This document shows positions 45,901 to 57,006 of a stretch of 64,000 nt of DNA, piece by piece. Position numbers and translations under genes: made by a program. Source of the DNA: Sarocladium kiliense (lineage: Eukaryota; Ascomycota; Sordariomycetes; Hypocreales; Sarocladiaceae); assembly GCA_030734395.1 (NCBI GenBank), contig JAUZTG010000023.1, forward strand, positions 310,001 to 374,000. Direction: 5' to 3'. The notes under the pieces were generated by a model. That model was not told the DNA's origin and made no database searches. It saw only the letters and a list, made by a program, of their open reading frames with translations. The first letter of the stretch is position 1; every line of letters begins with the position of its first letter.

Positions 45901-46030
45901 CCAACCTGACGAAGACCCAAACTCGTCGATTCAAGAGTACCTTCACGTGGACTCGAGGGATACGTCGAGGTTCAATACACCGATGCCGACACCGCTTGAG
46001 GCGGACCGCCGGCTCGAAAGAATGACGTAA
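42984..46030 (+). CDS. Calpain-family cysteine protease with long charged C-terminal extension
   Basis: Predicted intracellular cysteine protease of 969 residues in three exons (42984-43331, 43412-43688, 43746-46030), frame kept. The C2-type papain-like core has all three catalytic residues: Cys in QGSLGDCWIMAGL (about residue 184), His in SEGHAYVIMDA (about 368) and Asn in LRNPWGKV (about 389). A beta-sandwich (C2L-like) region follows (FNIKLTEDSPLVIVLSQLD to VELPDMPAGNYVVYLKV). Residues about 620-720 form a Lys/Glu/Arg-rich coiled-coil. A disordered acidic and Pro/Ser tail with a short ordered block NAICIVGIRVYSKDANLEL ends the protein. The N terminus has a run of Asn and then KKKRKKK, a possible nuclear signal. 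No calcium-binding EF-hands are seen. It is not the PalB type, which has MIT and repeated C2L domains. Confidence 0.9.
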
Positions 46031-46536
46031 CGAATCAGAAGATAGATGATAGATCGTTAGAGAGATGAGTTGCACATCATTGCATAGCGAGCGTTGATGC
46101 GTGGGATCAGATTGTATCTCTTGCTTGGTTTGAGTCTTGGTATTGGGTCGGTTTAGGCTATGATATGATGGGATATGATATGATATGAGAGTCTGCGATT
46201 ACCTATTCGATAACTTACCCCGAGATTGCTTCAAATATTCAATTTGTTCATAAGCTCACTGTGCCCTTCCTGCCTTGAGAAGCGCCTGTGCACTCTCCAA
46301 GCAATTTACACGTGCATAAGCATAGCCATGCGCCGCGCTCGCTCGCCCCAAGCTCAGGTGGGTCCTGGTGCTGGATGATGCCGCGTGAACCATAGCTCCA
46401 GCTCCTACACCGCATCAACCCTGCCATCAACACAACCACAACATCATTATTTGTATATCGCGCATCATGTAGCCCTCCCTCTGATCCTCGAGCACCTTCA
46501 ACAGAGCATCAAAATCCCTACAAGCCATTCACAACC
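46031..46536. other. Intergenic region between calpain and ATG17
   Basis: The calpain 3' end, with a small GATAT-type repeat at about 46159-46188, and the ATG17 promoter and leader. Confidence 0.5.
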
Positions 46537-48199
46537 ATGGCTCCCTCACCCAGCGCCTCTGTCCGGCGCAGCCCCGCCTCGTCAGCCCAGTCCTTGAAAC
46601 CATCCTCTTCCTCCCATCACGATAACTCCAGTAGCCGCCACAGCGCATCTCAAGCCGATGACGATGCCTCTCCCTCCTCTCCGACAGATGGTATCCCCAT
46701 CGACACCCTCGTCAACCACCTCCTCGCCTCCAAACGCTCCCTCTCCTCTATGAACCACCTGCTCCGCGCAAACCACCTCGCGACCTCCGCCCGCCTGACC
46801 CACGAAGACCTTACTATATCGGCAGCGCATGCGACGTTTATCCGCTCATCGGTGATAGATGAGGCGGCGATACTGGTGAGGTTGAGGAGAAGTCTGCAGG
46901 GGGCGTATGATTGGGGGAAGAGGGACTTCAAGAGGTTGGTGCAGAGGATGGATGAGGCGGATGGGGAGTTGGGAAAGACGATGGGGATGTTGAGAAGGAC
47001 GGTGGTGCAGAAGACTTTGAGACCGGAGGGGGAAGAGGAAAGGAACTTGTTGGATTTTGTGGACGAGGATGGGGTGCATGGGATGAGGGAGGCGATGAAG
47101 AAGAGCATCGAGCTGTTGCAGGTTTGTTTGCTCCTGGTGGTTCGCTGTACTACAGACACTGACGATAACGCAGGGCTACCAGCAGTCCTTCGACGGCGAC
47201 CTCCTCCGCTTCGATACCGATATCCGAAGTCTCAAGAAGATCATCATCGACTCCTCCCTCCCAAGCGCATCCTCCATCCTTAACCCCGAAGAACCCGACG
47301 AGAACGATGAAGACATCGACGAAGACGAAGAGCTCTCTGATACAGCCGGTCGTCTGCTAGCCACGATCACTGACCACGCATCCAACATGGCGCTGCTTCT
47401 CGCTTCCCTTACAAAACACTTCGACATGTGCGTCACTGCCATCCGTACTACCGAAGGCGCGGCAGATCTCGCTCGTAGGAAGGTGGCTACAGGCAGCGGC
47501 AGCACCGACAACGTCTCCATCTCCGGCGTCATAGCCGAGCAGCAACACAACCCACAACACGAAGATCTCACCCCCAAGACATCACAAGACCGTGCAGAGA
47601 TGCTCAAGGTCGTCATGCAGGACGCTCAGGAAGTCGACGACGTGGTCCACGAGATCACATCGCTACTCATAGCGATCGAACAATCACACGCAAAACTCAC
47701 CGACCTCCGCTCCCTCGTTCGAAACTCCCTCTCTCAAAGTATCGCCTCCCACGGCCTCCTCCAAACCATCACACCCCGTTTGCCAAGCTACCTCGCCTCC
47801 TCCTCCGACTTCCTCACCCGCTGGGAACTCGAGACCTCCACCGTTCAAACTCTTTTATCCTCTATGCACTCCACCCGCGATTTCTACGAAGGCTACGCCT
47901 CAGCATACTCCTCCCTTCTGCTAGAAGCCGAGAGGAGGAGAGGAGTGGAGGAGAAGATCGCGGGAGTCTGGAGAAAAGCTGGAGAAGCGGTGGGGAAGTT
48001 GGTGGAAGGGGATGAGAGGGCGAGGGAAGGATTTAGGGAGGATGTGGGGGAGTTCTTACCGGAGGATTTGTGGGAGGGGTTGAGGGATGGGGGAAGAGTG
48101 AGGCGGTGGGAGGTAGTGCCTGTGAGGGAGGATGATGAAGGGGAGCGGGCAGGTGAGGTTGTGAGGGTCGGGAAGGGCAAGGGGAAGATGGTGGAATGA
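46537..48199 (+). CDS. ATG17: Autophagy scaffold protein Atg17
   Basis: Scaffold of the Atg1 kinase complex that assembles the autophagosome-forming site on starvation. It has 536 residues in two exons (46537-47121, 47174-48199), frame kept. After a Ser-rich, disordered start, the family segment PIDTLVNHLLASKRSLSSM and LLRANHLATSARLTHEDL is clear. The rest is long alpha-helix with coiled-coil character (FKRLVQRMDEADGELGKTM, QDAQEVDDVVHEITSLLIAI, STRDFYEGYASAYSSLLLEA), as expected for the crescent-shaped dimer. The C-terminal tail is basic and acidic mixed and less conserved. Head-to-tail with calpain, 506 bases apart. Confidence 0.88.
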
Positions 48200-48778
48200 T
48201 GGATGACTATGATTGCATGAGCTATAAGATAGGCGTTGGGAATCGGCGTATATGGTGTATAGCATAACTTCTCTCTAAATATCATCTCAACATATATACC
48301 TTACATGGCAGAACTACCTGTTGCTGTGCAAGAATAGAAAGAGTACAAGATGTCGTTGATATTTTAAAGCTATGAAATCAAGATTAATCTTGGAAATTAT
48401 TAGGCAGATCAAAAGTGCTGACCAGTCTATCCTACTCTCACACCTCAAGCGGTGCGTAGGGAGAGTAGGAAGAATGGCAGCACCATTGACCGCTGGGGTT
48501 GTGTCGTGGGTATGTATGTATGCTCGGCCGTTCACGTCTCCAAGTTGGAAGACGATCGAGGTATCATTGGTTGACAGAAAAGAAAACCCGTCCAGCAAGA
48601 TTCGACGTACAGCAGCAGATGCTGTTGACGTCCAATCTTCTCAACTTCCACCCCCCCTCATGTCAAGGACCACCATCTCCGCCTGCTTCACATATCCAAA
48701 GCTGCAGAGCAGACAGACGACCGCATGAAACTGGCAGACGTCGTGACAAACATGTCACGCAAGCTACTTTTGCACCTC
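48200..48778. other. Convergent intergenic gap between ATG17 and PNS1
   Basis: A 579-base region holding both 3' ends. Short open frames on the plus strand (48372-48728) have no domain. Confidence 0.5.
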
Positions 48779-50571
48779 CTAGCGCACAACAATAGCCTCC
48801 TGCACCTGCGGGTAAACCTGCACCATTTTGTGGTACAGCTCCGGGTGGTCACGGCCCATAACGGCAGGATCCCAGCCAGCAGCGACGAAGATGGTCTGAA
48901 TACCGGAGGCGATCGGAGTGGTGAAGATGGTGCAGATCTGGAGGCCAATGAGGAAAGCGAAGGCCATGATGACAGCAGTGAAGCCGCCACCTTCGTTGTA
49001 GGAGGGCGCGGTAAAGTGGAGGTAGAGGTAAGCGAGGAGGGCGGTGGCGTAGCCGATGAAGACACCGCCGAAGGAGAGGACAGGGCCAATGAGGCAGTCC
49101 TACAGGGTTGTTAGTATCACCATGGAATACCGGCTTCGGATCGGGCTTCGGGGGTGAAATGGACTTACGTTGACAAGCGCATCGATACCACGGTCCTTCA
49201 TCATGTGCCAGGTATCCTTCGCAGCAGGGATGTACGCCTTACCGTACAGCGCAATGTGGATGTAGGCATACTTGTTGAAGAACTCAACAAGCCACTCAAT
49301 CAAGCTAAGCAGGCAGCCAATGATGCAGAAGATGACATAGCCAATCATTCCAAAGATGCCACCCTCGTCAGCAGCGGAGCTTCGTGCAGCGGAGCAGACC
49401 AGACGAAGGAACTGGATGATAGCGACGATGAGACTGCCGAAGCTGATGGAGCCGAAGCTGTAGGTCAGGGCACGGCGAGCGGCGGCGCGGGTGGCGTCCT
49501 TTGGGAAGTTGTGGACGCAGAAGTACCAGGAGCCGTAGACACCAGCAATAATGGTGTGGATGACATTCTTGATGAACTCGGAGATCCAGTACATGGCGAA
49601 AGTAACGAAGGCGACCAAACCAATGACAGTGCCCTGGCTACAGCCACCATCGCTGCAGTTGGGGTTGTTGGCACCAGGCTCCCAGCGAAGGTAGATAGCG
49701 ACGAGAGTCACGGAGAACCAGGCGCCGAAGAAAGTCGCGATGAGACCACCAATGAGGCTGACCATGTAGACATGACCGTAGCTCTTGCTGATGTCGATAG
49801 CAGTGGTGAGCATCAATGCGGCGAACGGAATCCTGGGAATCCAGGTGTAAAAGCAGAAAGCGAGGAACAGTCCGAAGATGAGGAAGATGATACCCGCGAC
49901 ATACTGCTTCTGGTAGAGGTAGAAGATGGCGGTACCGATAGCGAAGACGATGTTGAGAATACCAGTGACCCAGATGAAGATCTTGGGAAAGGTGCGGGCG
50001 AGAAACAGGTAGAGGAAAGAGAGGATGAAGGAGACAGCGAGAACGATGCCGAAAAGAATGAGGGTGTTCGAGTTGAGACCGAAGTTGTTTTGGCCACCGT
50101 CGATGGCGCCGCCATTGTCGCTTTGAGATTTGGCGTAGCCGTAGATGGCGTAGCCAGAAAGGCCAGCGAAGCCGAGGAAGGTGATGATCAGCTGTGTCTG
50201 AAGTCAGTATGCGTTATGCGCGTGATGAGGCTCAAAAGATGAGGAGAGGTGAAGCATACCAGGATGCCGGCCCACTTGTCGTTGTACTTGGGCTTCTCGA
50301 TCTTAAAAGTTTGGTCATACGAATGCTTCTCATCGTAACCGCCCTCATATCCACCATTAGGCGCGTATGCCTGTTGCTGTTGGCTTTGGTTGTAATCCTG
50401 CGGCGGCGGTGGGGGAGGAGGGTGCTGTTGTTGCCATTGCTGCTGCTGTCCACCGTACGCCTGTTGTGGAGGATAAGGCTGCTGGCCGTACTGTTGTTGT
50501 TGCTGACCGTACGGCTGCAGGGGGTAGTACTGCCCCTCGGGCTGCTGTCCGTAGTACTGCTGCCCACTCAT
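48779..50571 (-). CDS. PNS1: Choline transporter-like protein Pns1 (CTL/SLC44 family)
   Basis: Plasma-membrane protein of 551 residues in three exons (50571-50260, 50191-49169, 49099-48779), frame kept. A Gln/Tyr/Pro-rich cytosolic N terminus (repeats of YGQQ and QQQQ, then PPPPPPP) of about 90 residues leads into ten or so membrane helices. Family segments include YNDKWAGILLIITFLGFAGY, FVTFAMYWISEFIKNVIHT, GVYGSWYFC, the conserved RALTYSFGSISFGSLIVAI and FFNKYAYIHIALYGKAYIPA, and DCLIGPVLSFGGVFIGYATA. CTL proteins are linked to choline or lipid transport in animals; in yeast Pns1 the role is not settled. The start ATG 50571 precedes the Gln-rich tract directly. Confidence 0.92.
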
Positions 50572-51757
50572 TGCGACGTTCGGCTGCGATGTCGTCGCGA
50601 GTGAACTTTGGGTGTGATGGTCGAGTCGCGAGCTGTCTGAGTGTTGGGCTTCAATCCCGTCCTGCGGAAAGTTGACGATGCTCTCACGATGAGTAGAAGA
50701 AGAGTGAGGGAAGGAAAAGCACGGTGATGGGAGAGGAAAGGTGCGCGCTCGGTCTCAGGTGGGTTTTAATTTTGTCAAATGTTGCTGGGCGCGACGATGG
50801 GGTGGTCGCCAAGATCGTTCACAAGGGGGCGGTCCCGCTGGTTGATGACGACGACAGAGGAAAAGCGCCTGGCGCCGAGACAACGGGATTGTGCGAGGTG
50901 GACGCGATTGGGCGCTGAGAGGATAGAGGCGCAGTGTTTTGAAGGATAATTGGGATGAGGCTGGATGAGATGGAAGGATAAATGGTCTAGGGCGATGCGC
51001 GAGGAGGACGGAGAGCAGGCAAATATGAGGCAGACTCAGAGCTGCTGCGAAGCTTGATCGAGAAACAGCTTCAGCTTCAATTGGGCGGCGGTGAGGTCAT
51101 GGACTCGGTACTTAGGCTAGCTGGTGTGCCGATGTACCGAATCGGCTGCTGCAGGGCGGAAAAAGAGTGCGTCTGAAATTGTCACGGGACTTGAACATTC
51201 CGGCTAGGCATGTATCTAAACAATAGCCCATGGGTCTCTGTTGGCCGGGGAAAAGGACACTAACAATAGCGTATGGGCGATGTGCAGGCCAGCGCCATAG
51301 ATAGAGTTCGAGTCTAGAGATGCACCCGGCGCAGGGCAGAATTATCACTGCATCCAGAATGGGTTATGACAAAAAAAAAAAAAAAAAAAAAAAGATCGAG
51401 AGAGTTCAAGATCGGATGCGACTAAGCGGCACTGCTGTCCTGCATGCTGACTGCCTGGCTGACTGGCGGCGACAAGGTCCTGAACATGGGATTCGCAAAT
51501 TCGGGTGGTTCTCGGTTCAGTCAGCCTTGGAGGGTTGCAGGGTTAAGGTCCCCCTTCTGGGGACCCTGCCAACCGGGAGTTTTGCTACGGCCATGGGCCT
51601 TAAGTTTTATTGCCGGTGAGCCACACGATGTGCCCGATCAAGTCGGAATCTCAGACGGTGACGCTCGTCTCGCAAATGTTTCCACTTCAAATTGCTCAAA
51701 TAACATGTTCATTGAGATAGAGGCGACAGAACCTAACTATACAACACTGGTCATGAT
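50572..51757. other. 1.2-kb intergenic region with a 23-A tract
   Basis: Promoter of PNS1 on the left and 3' end of the dioxygenase gene on the right. A run of 23 A residues at 51371-51393 follows a stretch with tRNA-promoter-like boxes (see findings). No gene was recognised. Confidence 0.45.
51371..51393 (+). repeat. A23 homopolymer tract
   Basis: Twenty-three consecutive A residues, by far the longest homopolymer in the window. It could be the tail of a retroposed element or simple slippage. Confidence 0.9.
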
Positions 51758-53036
51758 TTATTTGTAGTACCTGCCCTTAAATCCCGGCAAAATCTCCTTC
51801 TCTGCCTCCTCACTATAGGCGACAGTCTTTTTGCTTTGCTGCCAAGTCTGCTTCAACTTTGTAAACTCCCCCATTGTTGGCACAGGGTGGCCCCCCTTCT
51901 CAAACTCATTTTGAGTGAAACCTTCTCTCCGTAGGACTGGAGAGTTGATCGTCTTAAGCACAAGGTCGTTTTGCGGACGCGCAAAGTATAAGAGACCGAG
52001 GCGATCGACATGTCTTTGATCCTTTGGCGGCACGGATACCTAATGTGAGTCAGCGTTAGGCCCGAAAGAAAATGGAATCTTCGGTACTCACCCGGTGAAT
52101 CGTCGATCTGATGTAGCCGCCAGTCAAGAAACTCAATGCATCACAAGTATTAACAGTAAGACTCCCATCAAGCGGCTTCGCCCACTTCCACTGCCCCGTC
52201 TCGTGATCCTTGATCTGCAAGGCTGCAACAGGCTGCCTGAACAGAAGCGTGATAGTTCCCAGGTCCGTGTGGCCACCAGCCCACATACCGTCGGCGAGCT
52301 TCTCGAGCTCTTCGGGTGTAAATTTGGAGTACTTCATGTACCTGAGATGCGACTCATCGTGCACGTCCCAGCGGTGTACCTTGGTGAAGAAATCCGGTGG
52401 AAGCTCTAAGGCAATGGCAATAAGGTGAAGGAGCGGGTCCAGCACTTTGTCGTGAAGCCCCTTGGCGAAGGACTCTATCAGAAGCTTGTTCTCTTTAAGA
52501 AGTTGAGGTAGAGGCTGAGTGATCCGGCCATTCGTAGCTGTTCAGCATGTCGTTAGATCGTAGGCATCAGAAAATGCAGTCATGTCATCATCATTGCTTA
52601 CTTGCCATATTCCAAACCTCAACCTTGTCCTTTATCCCTCCGCTTGTGATGCGACGTCCCGCAGGACGATACCCGTTGTATTCTCCAGCATCTAGATTAG
52701 GCTGGTACTTGATCTTTTCCTCGAGAGGGAGCTCGTAGAACCTTTGCCCAAGCGCCAGCTGTGTGTCTACAGCATCTTGAGAGATGCCAAAGTTGGTCAC
52801 ATAAAAGAACCCTTTGGTTCGAATTGCCTCGAGGAGGGTTTTGGCGAGGTTCTTGTTGCCTTGATCGCTCCCGTAATGGGCTAAGTCGATGGTAGGCACT
52901 GGCGTGGTACACCATAAGTCTTCGCTGTAACTCTCAGAGCTGAAACCTGGAATGTCCACGTACAATCTGCCCAGTCTAAATTCTCCTTTGTCTCTGGGAC
53001 ATGGCTGTACTGGTAAAGCTGCGTCGCAGAGGGCAT
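51758..53036 (-). CDS. 2-oxoglutarate/Fe(II)-dependent dioxygenase (isopenicillin N synthase-like)
   Basis: Soluble oxygenase of 365 residues with the DIOX_N plus 2OG-FeII_Oxy layout. There are four exons: 53036-52964, 52898-52602, 52537-52092 and 52039-51758. The first exon begins MPSATQLYQYSHVPETKENL and joins through a 65-base intron to give LDWADLPTIDLAHYG, the standard family opening. Reading straight through would lose it and has no ATG. FFYVTNFGIS follows. Iron ligands are His and Asp in AGGHTDLGT and His in RSTIHRVSV. The 2OG-binding Arg is in DRLGLLYFARP, where the usual Ser of RxS is replaced (RLG-L). The spacing between ligands is normal. Substrates in this family range from penicillin precursors to flavonoids and hormones, so none is proposed. 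It is divergent from an MFS permease gene across 781 bases, suggesting joint use. Confidence 0.87.
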
Positions 53037-53817
53037 ACTGGCAGAGCTTGGTAGCTAGGTGTTGGGAGCTGGTTCTTCAATTGATCGAGCGGATTGAGAA
53101 GGATCAAAAGACTGTGTTTTGTTTATTCTGATTGTGTCCGATCCAAATTGACTACTTAAGCCATTCGGCTTCGGCTCGGGGCGCGTAACTACCGGCCGAA
53201 TCGCGGAGGTGCGATACCCAATGGTGTAGAGGGGTTCCATCACGTCACATATGTGAAGATGTCGTGACCGTCTTATCATAGCACGATGCCCACACACTGA
53301 CCAACCCCAGGTTTCCCGTTGGCCATTGAAACGGTTGCAAGCGTGGAGCCGGTGCTATTGCATGCTTACATGACTTCAATTCTAGATTACAACGAGTAAG
53401 AAGAGCGTTTATCATATCTTCCCATTCGTCACTTGGGCGAAGCCCCGAGTCAGAGTAGCAATGAGAGCCCCTATAGCCGTGCTATCGCCTTGGCCTAGCG
53501 GGGCTGACTCAATGGCATCATCCATCTCAGAAGCTTCAGCACACAAGAATGATGCATCTCTAATCCCACGATAAGTATTCTCCAATGGAGAGTAGCAGAG
53601 ATGTCCACTTACTGCAACGTTGACGGGGCGCCGATGGGTCGATGGGAGCTCGCCATCGGGGTTTGTGGCCCAACAAGAAGAACAATATCTTGGCTCAGAT
53701 ATTGACATCCTTTTAATGCTCAAGCTTTTCCCACCATGAAGCCTTGTCATGCTTCTTCAACCTGGTTTCATCCCTTATTCCTTCTATCCTGACAGATCCT
53801 GATTGCGAAACTACAAA
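53037..53817. other. Divergent promoter region of the dioxygenase and MFS genes
   Basis: A 781-base region without a recognised gene. It is the only upstream DNA for both genes, so common control is possible. Confidence 0.45.
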
Positions 53818-55795
53818 ATGGGAGTCATCGCGGCTCTGAAGAAGAACAAGGTCGGGGCTGTCGTAGTTTCCGTCTTTGATTGGTATCGTAGGTTCTTCGT
53901 CTGCATTTCTCTTGTCACAAGAGATTCTAACACCAATAGCTTCGCATTACCCGAAAGAGGAAAGGAAACTCCTCCGAAAGCTAGATCTCGCGATTCTCGT
54001 ATTTGGGTCTCTGAGCTGTAAGTGAAGGGAAACATGGAGCTCCGCGAATCCATATTCACTAACTCGATACTAGTCTTTTGCCGTGTTCGTTATTCCGACG
54101 TCATTTACGTCTGCACATGAACTCTAACATAGCGAAATGCAGTTCCTTGGACAACAGAATGTTACAAATGCATATGTTTCGGGAATGAGGGAGGACCTCA
54201 ATGCCTTTGGCAACGAGCTCAACTACTACGTCGTGTCGTGTGAGTCAAAAGCACCCAAAACTCCCAATTCCGCAAGAAATACTCAAAAGTGTGTCCTCAG
54301 ATAACACGGCGTATGTTCTTGGTCAGATCCCATTGATGACCTTGCAAACTAAGGGAAAGATGTGAGAACATGCAACTTGCCAATAAAGGCAAGATCGCTG
54401 ATCGATACCTCCAGTGCCCCATTTCTGCTCCCTTCACTCCAGGTGCTTTGGGCTGTTATCGCCTTTTGCCAATCCGAAATCAAACATAACTGGCATCTGT
54501 ACATGCTCCGCGCTCTGACCGGTTTCCTCGAAGCATCATCTTTCGGTGGCACCCATCTCATTCGTGCGTACCCTTGACCCTTTCTTTATGCGTCAGCCTT
54601 GTGCATTGTAAAATATTGACGAGTTTTAGTTGGATCATGGTACAAAAATGAAGAGCTCTTCAAGAGAGCTGGCGTTTGGTTCATGGGCAACTCTCTTGGC
54701 TCCATGTTCTCAGGCTATCTTCAAGCTGCAGCCTATAGGAACCTCAACGGCGTCTACGGTCGTGCTGGCTGGCGATGGCTCTTTATCGTGCAAGGCATTA
54801 TAACCTTGCCTCTGGCCTTCCTAGGCTTCGCCGTCTGGCCTGGACTACCCATCTCACGTAGGAGGTGGTACATGACGGCGGACGAACACGCCATTGCCTT
54901 GAAAAGGATCCCTGTAGTTGAGAGGGAAGGCATCACTTGGAAGACGTTCAAGTACACTTTAAGTCGACCTATGTGGTGGATCTGTGTGCCTTGTTATATG
55001 TACGTCTTCCGCATCTGTATACGTATGAGCCTGATTACTGACACTCACCAGTCTTCTCTGTCAAGCGTTCTATTGGGTTTGTGCTACTCCTTCCTACTAT
55101 GACAGGATGCAACTAATGACTTCACATAGACAGGTTACATGGCCCTTTGGCTTCGAAGCACCGGCCATTCCATCGAGATGGTCAACATTCTACCAACATT
55201 TATTGACCTCATCCGCGCTTTATCATCATGGCTTGGCACTACCCTTGCCGGATGCTTGTCGCTCCGTGGCCTCTGGACCTTCCAAGCATCACTCGTATTC
55301 TTTGCATGCATCGTTCTTTCAGCGTGGAACGTTCCGGATGCTCTCAAGTATCTCGCATTCTACCTTGGCGGTTTCTCCGGCATGGCATCCCCGATCCTGT
55401 ACTCCTGGGTGAACTCAACGCTCAAAGAGAATTACGGCGAGAGAGGTCTCATCATCTCATCAATGATGACGCTGGGGTTTTGCAATCAAATTTGGATTCC
55501 ACTGTTCACCTTCCCTACAGTCGAGGCGCCGCGGTTTCCGAATGGATATCCTGCCGCAACCGCGTTTCTGTTCACAATGTGGGCGATTCTGATGGTAGGT
55601 GTCTGGTATATGCGTCGATGGAAGGCCAAGAACCCTGATTTAGAGATGCGTCTGGCCGCAAGTGAGAGAGCGGGGGAGGAGTTAGACTCTAGCGACCAGG
55701 CCTCGGATGAGCCGGACGAAAAGAAAACAGCAGTGACGTCCATCCGCCCGTCGCTAGAGACACCTGGGGTGCTTGTTGAGCAGCGGGTGCGGTGA
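53818..55795 (+). CDS. MFS transporter, Dal5/allantoate-pantothenate permease (anion:cation symporter) type
   Basis: Plasma-membrane permease of 508 residues in nine exons: 53818-53887, 53940-54017, 54074-54084, 54143-54239, 54301-54361, 54415-54563, 54630-54999, 55052-55076 and 55130-55795. Two are microexons of 11 and 25 bases. The joined protein shows KEERKLLRKLDLAILVFGSL, then FLGQQNVTNAYVSGMREDL, GNELNYYVVSYNTAYVLGQI, RALTGFLEASSFGGTHLILG, GVWFMGNSLGSMFSGYLQAA, GRAGWRWLFIVQGIITLPLA, and LLCQAFYWTGYMALWL. This is the usual order for the Dal5 branch, which takes up organic anions, vitamins or small amides. The cytosolic tail is acidic and Ser-rich. The substrate is unknown; the divergent dioxygenase suggests uptake of a compound that is then oxidised. 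Confidence 0.87.
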
Positions 55796-55920
55796 TAGAG
55801 CGATCCATCTACTCCCGCAGCGGGACAAGCCACAGGTAGAATATCAGACAGAATAAGCTTGAGGGAAATATGAGGCTTGACGACCGCCAAATAGGTCCTG
55901 GAAGAAATGATAAATATCAT

Positions 55921-57006
55921 TTAAAGTCGACTGGAGCTCTCTGTGAGCTTCACCTCAGCCCTGATTCCAAGATGATCCGTCACCCACGCCTTCTCGAACC
56001 CCAGGGCCAAGAGTGTTTCGGTCTCTCTCTCACCCTCAACCACCACATCGCTTCCAAACCTCTCAAACTTCACCACCTCAAAAGCCCCACAGAAGAACAG
56101 CTTGTCCATCCTCGAGCAGCCATACTGCTCTCGAAGCTTCGCCGCAGCCTGCTGGCCCCATGTATAGCCCTCCTCGGTATCTTCTGTCCCGCCTAGTTCA
56201 AGGAAAGCATCTTTCAGGTTGTTGTCCGCGTGGAGTGTGCGGTCGAAGGGCTGGATTGCGTTGAAGTCACCGGCGACTAGACCGGCGTTGACTTTGGAGT
56301 CGTGAAGGTGCTTTGATATGATCTCCATCTGGGGTGGACGGAAGGGAGGATCAAGTGCCAGCGACTCGAGATGTGTGTTGCATAACCGGACGGTCTTGCT
56401 TTGAAGAGTGACATCGACAAAGGCAGCATCGCGATCCATGCGAGTCTTGGAATAGTGCACGCGGAAAGCCGAAGTGATGGGTAGTCGTGAGTCGACGAGC
56501 GTGACGGTGCCATAGTGATTTGTCGCCCAATTCGTCGAATCCAGATCGGTCATCTGGAATCGCTCTCGGACCCAAGGTACACTCGCAATCGTCTTGAGAT
56601 CTCCAGGCGTGCATTCTTGAATGAAGATGACCGGAGCTGCTGTCGATGGGGTGGACTGAACGAGGCTTCCGAGGTGTGCCAGCGCAGGCATCATGCGAGC
56701 CTCGGCAAGCGGGAGCATGAAGTCAATGTTCCAACTGAGCAGTGAAATGGTCTGAATCTCCACAGACGGCCGAACCTCACCATCATGCTTTTTCCCAACC
56801 CAAGCCTTTGCATCAGGGTCAAACACATGCCAACCCTGGTGATGCGGCACATCACGCTCCCACGTCAGCTCCGTCTTCCGCAGCGCCACGGTATCCTTCA
56901 TCGCCTGACCGAAAAGCGCCTCCATGCTGTTTCTTCCGTATCGCAGCGTGTTGTAGATGTACAATAGTCTCGCGAAGATGCCGAATGCGAATGTCGAGAG
57001 TGGCAT
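55921..57006 (-). CDS. Endonuclease/exonuclease/phosphatase (EEP) family protein, Tdp2-like
   Basis: Single-exon protein of 361 residues. The EEP fold is marked by ISLLSWNIDFMLPLAEARM (Asn), VIFIQECTPGDLK (metal-binding Glu), NWATNHYGTVTLV, the RLCNTHLESLALD (His) block, AGLVAGDFNAIQPFD (Asp/Asn) and the C-terminal WVTDHLGIRAEV (catalytic His in DH). This set and order resemble tyrosyl-DNA phosphodiesterase 2 and related phosphodiesterases. A role in removing 5' tyrosyl adducts is possible but not proven. A hydrophobic stretch near the N terminus (STFAFGIFARLLYIYNTL) may anchor it or be a targeting signal. ATG 57006 is the first ATG in frame. The gene converges with the MFS gene, 126 bases apart. 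Confidence 0.85.
   Translation of the reverse strand: MPLSTFAFGIFARLLYIYNTLRYGRNSMEALFGQAMKDTVALRKTELTWERDVPHHQGWHVFDPDAKAWVGKKHDGEVRPSVEIQTISLLSWNIDFMLPLAEARMMPALAHLGSLVQSTPSTAAPVIFIQECTPGDLKTIASVPWVRERFQMTDLDSTNWATNHYGTVTLVDSRLPITSAFRVHYSKTRMDRDAAFVDVTLQSKTVRLCNTHLESLALDPPFRPPQMEIISKHLHDSKVNAGLVAGDFNAIQPFDRTLHADNNLKDAFLELGGTEDTEEGYTWGQQAAAKLREQYGCSRMDKLFFCGAFEVVKFERFGSDVVVEGERETETLLALGFEKAWVTDHLGIRAEVKLTESSSRL

Noticed and set aside
49154..50242. 362-codon plus-strand frame, very acidic
   Set aside because: Antisense shadow of PNS1; hydrophobic helices read backwards give Asp/Glu/Ser-rich sequence.
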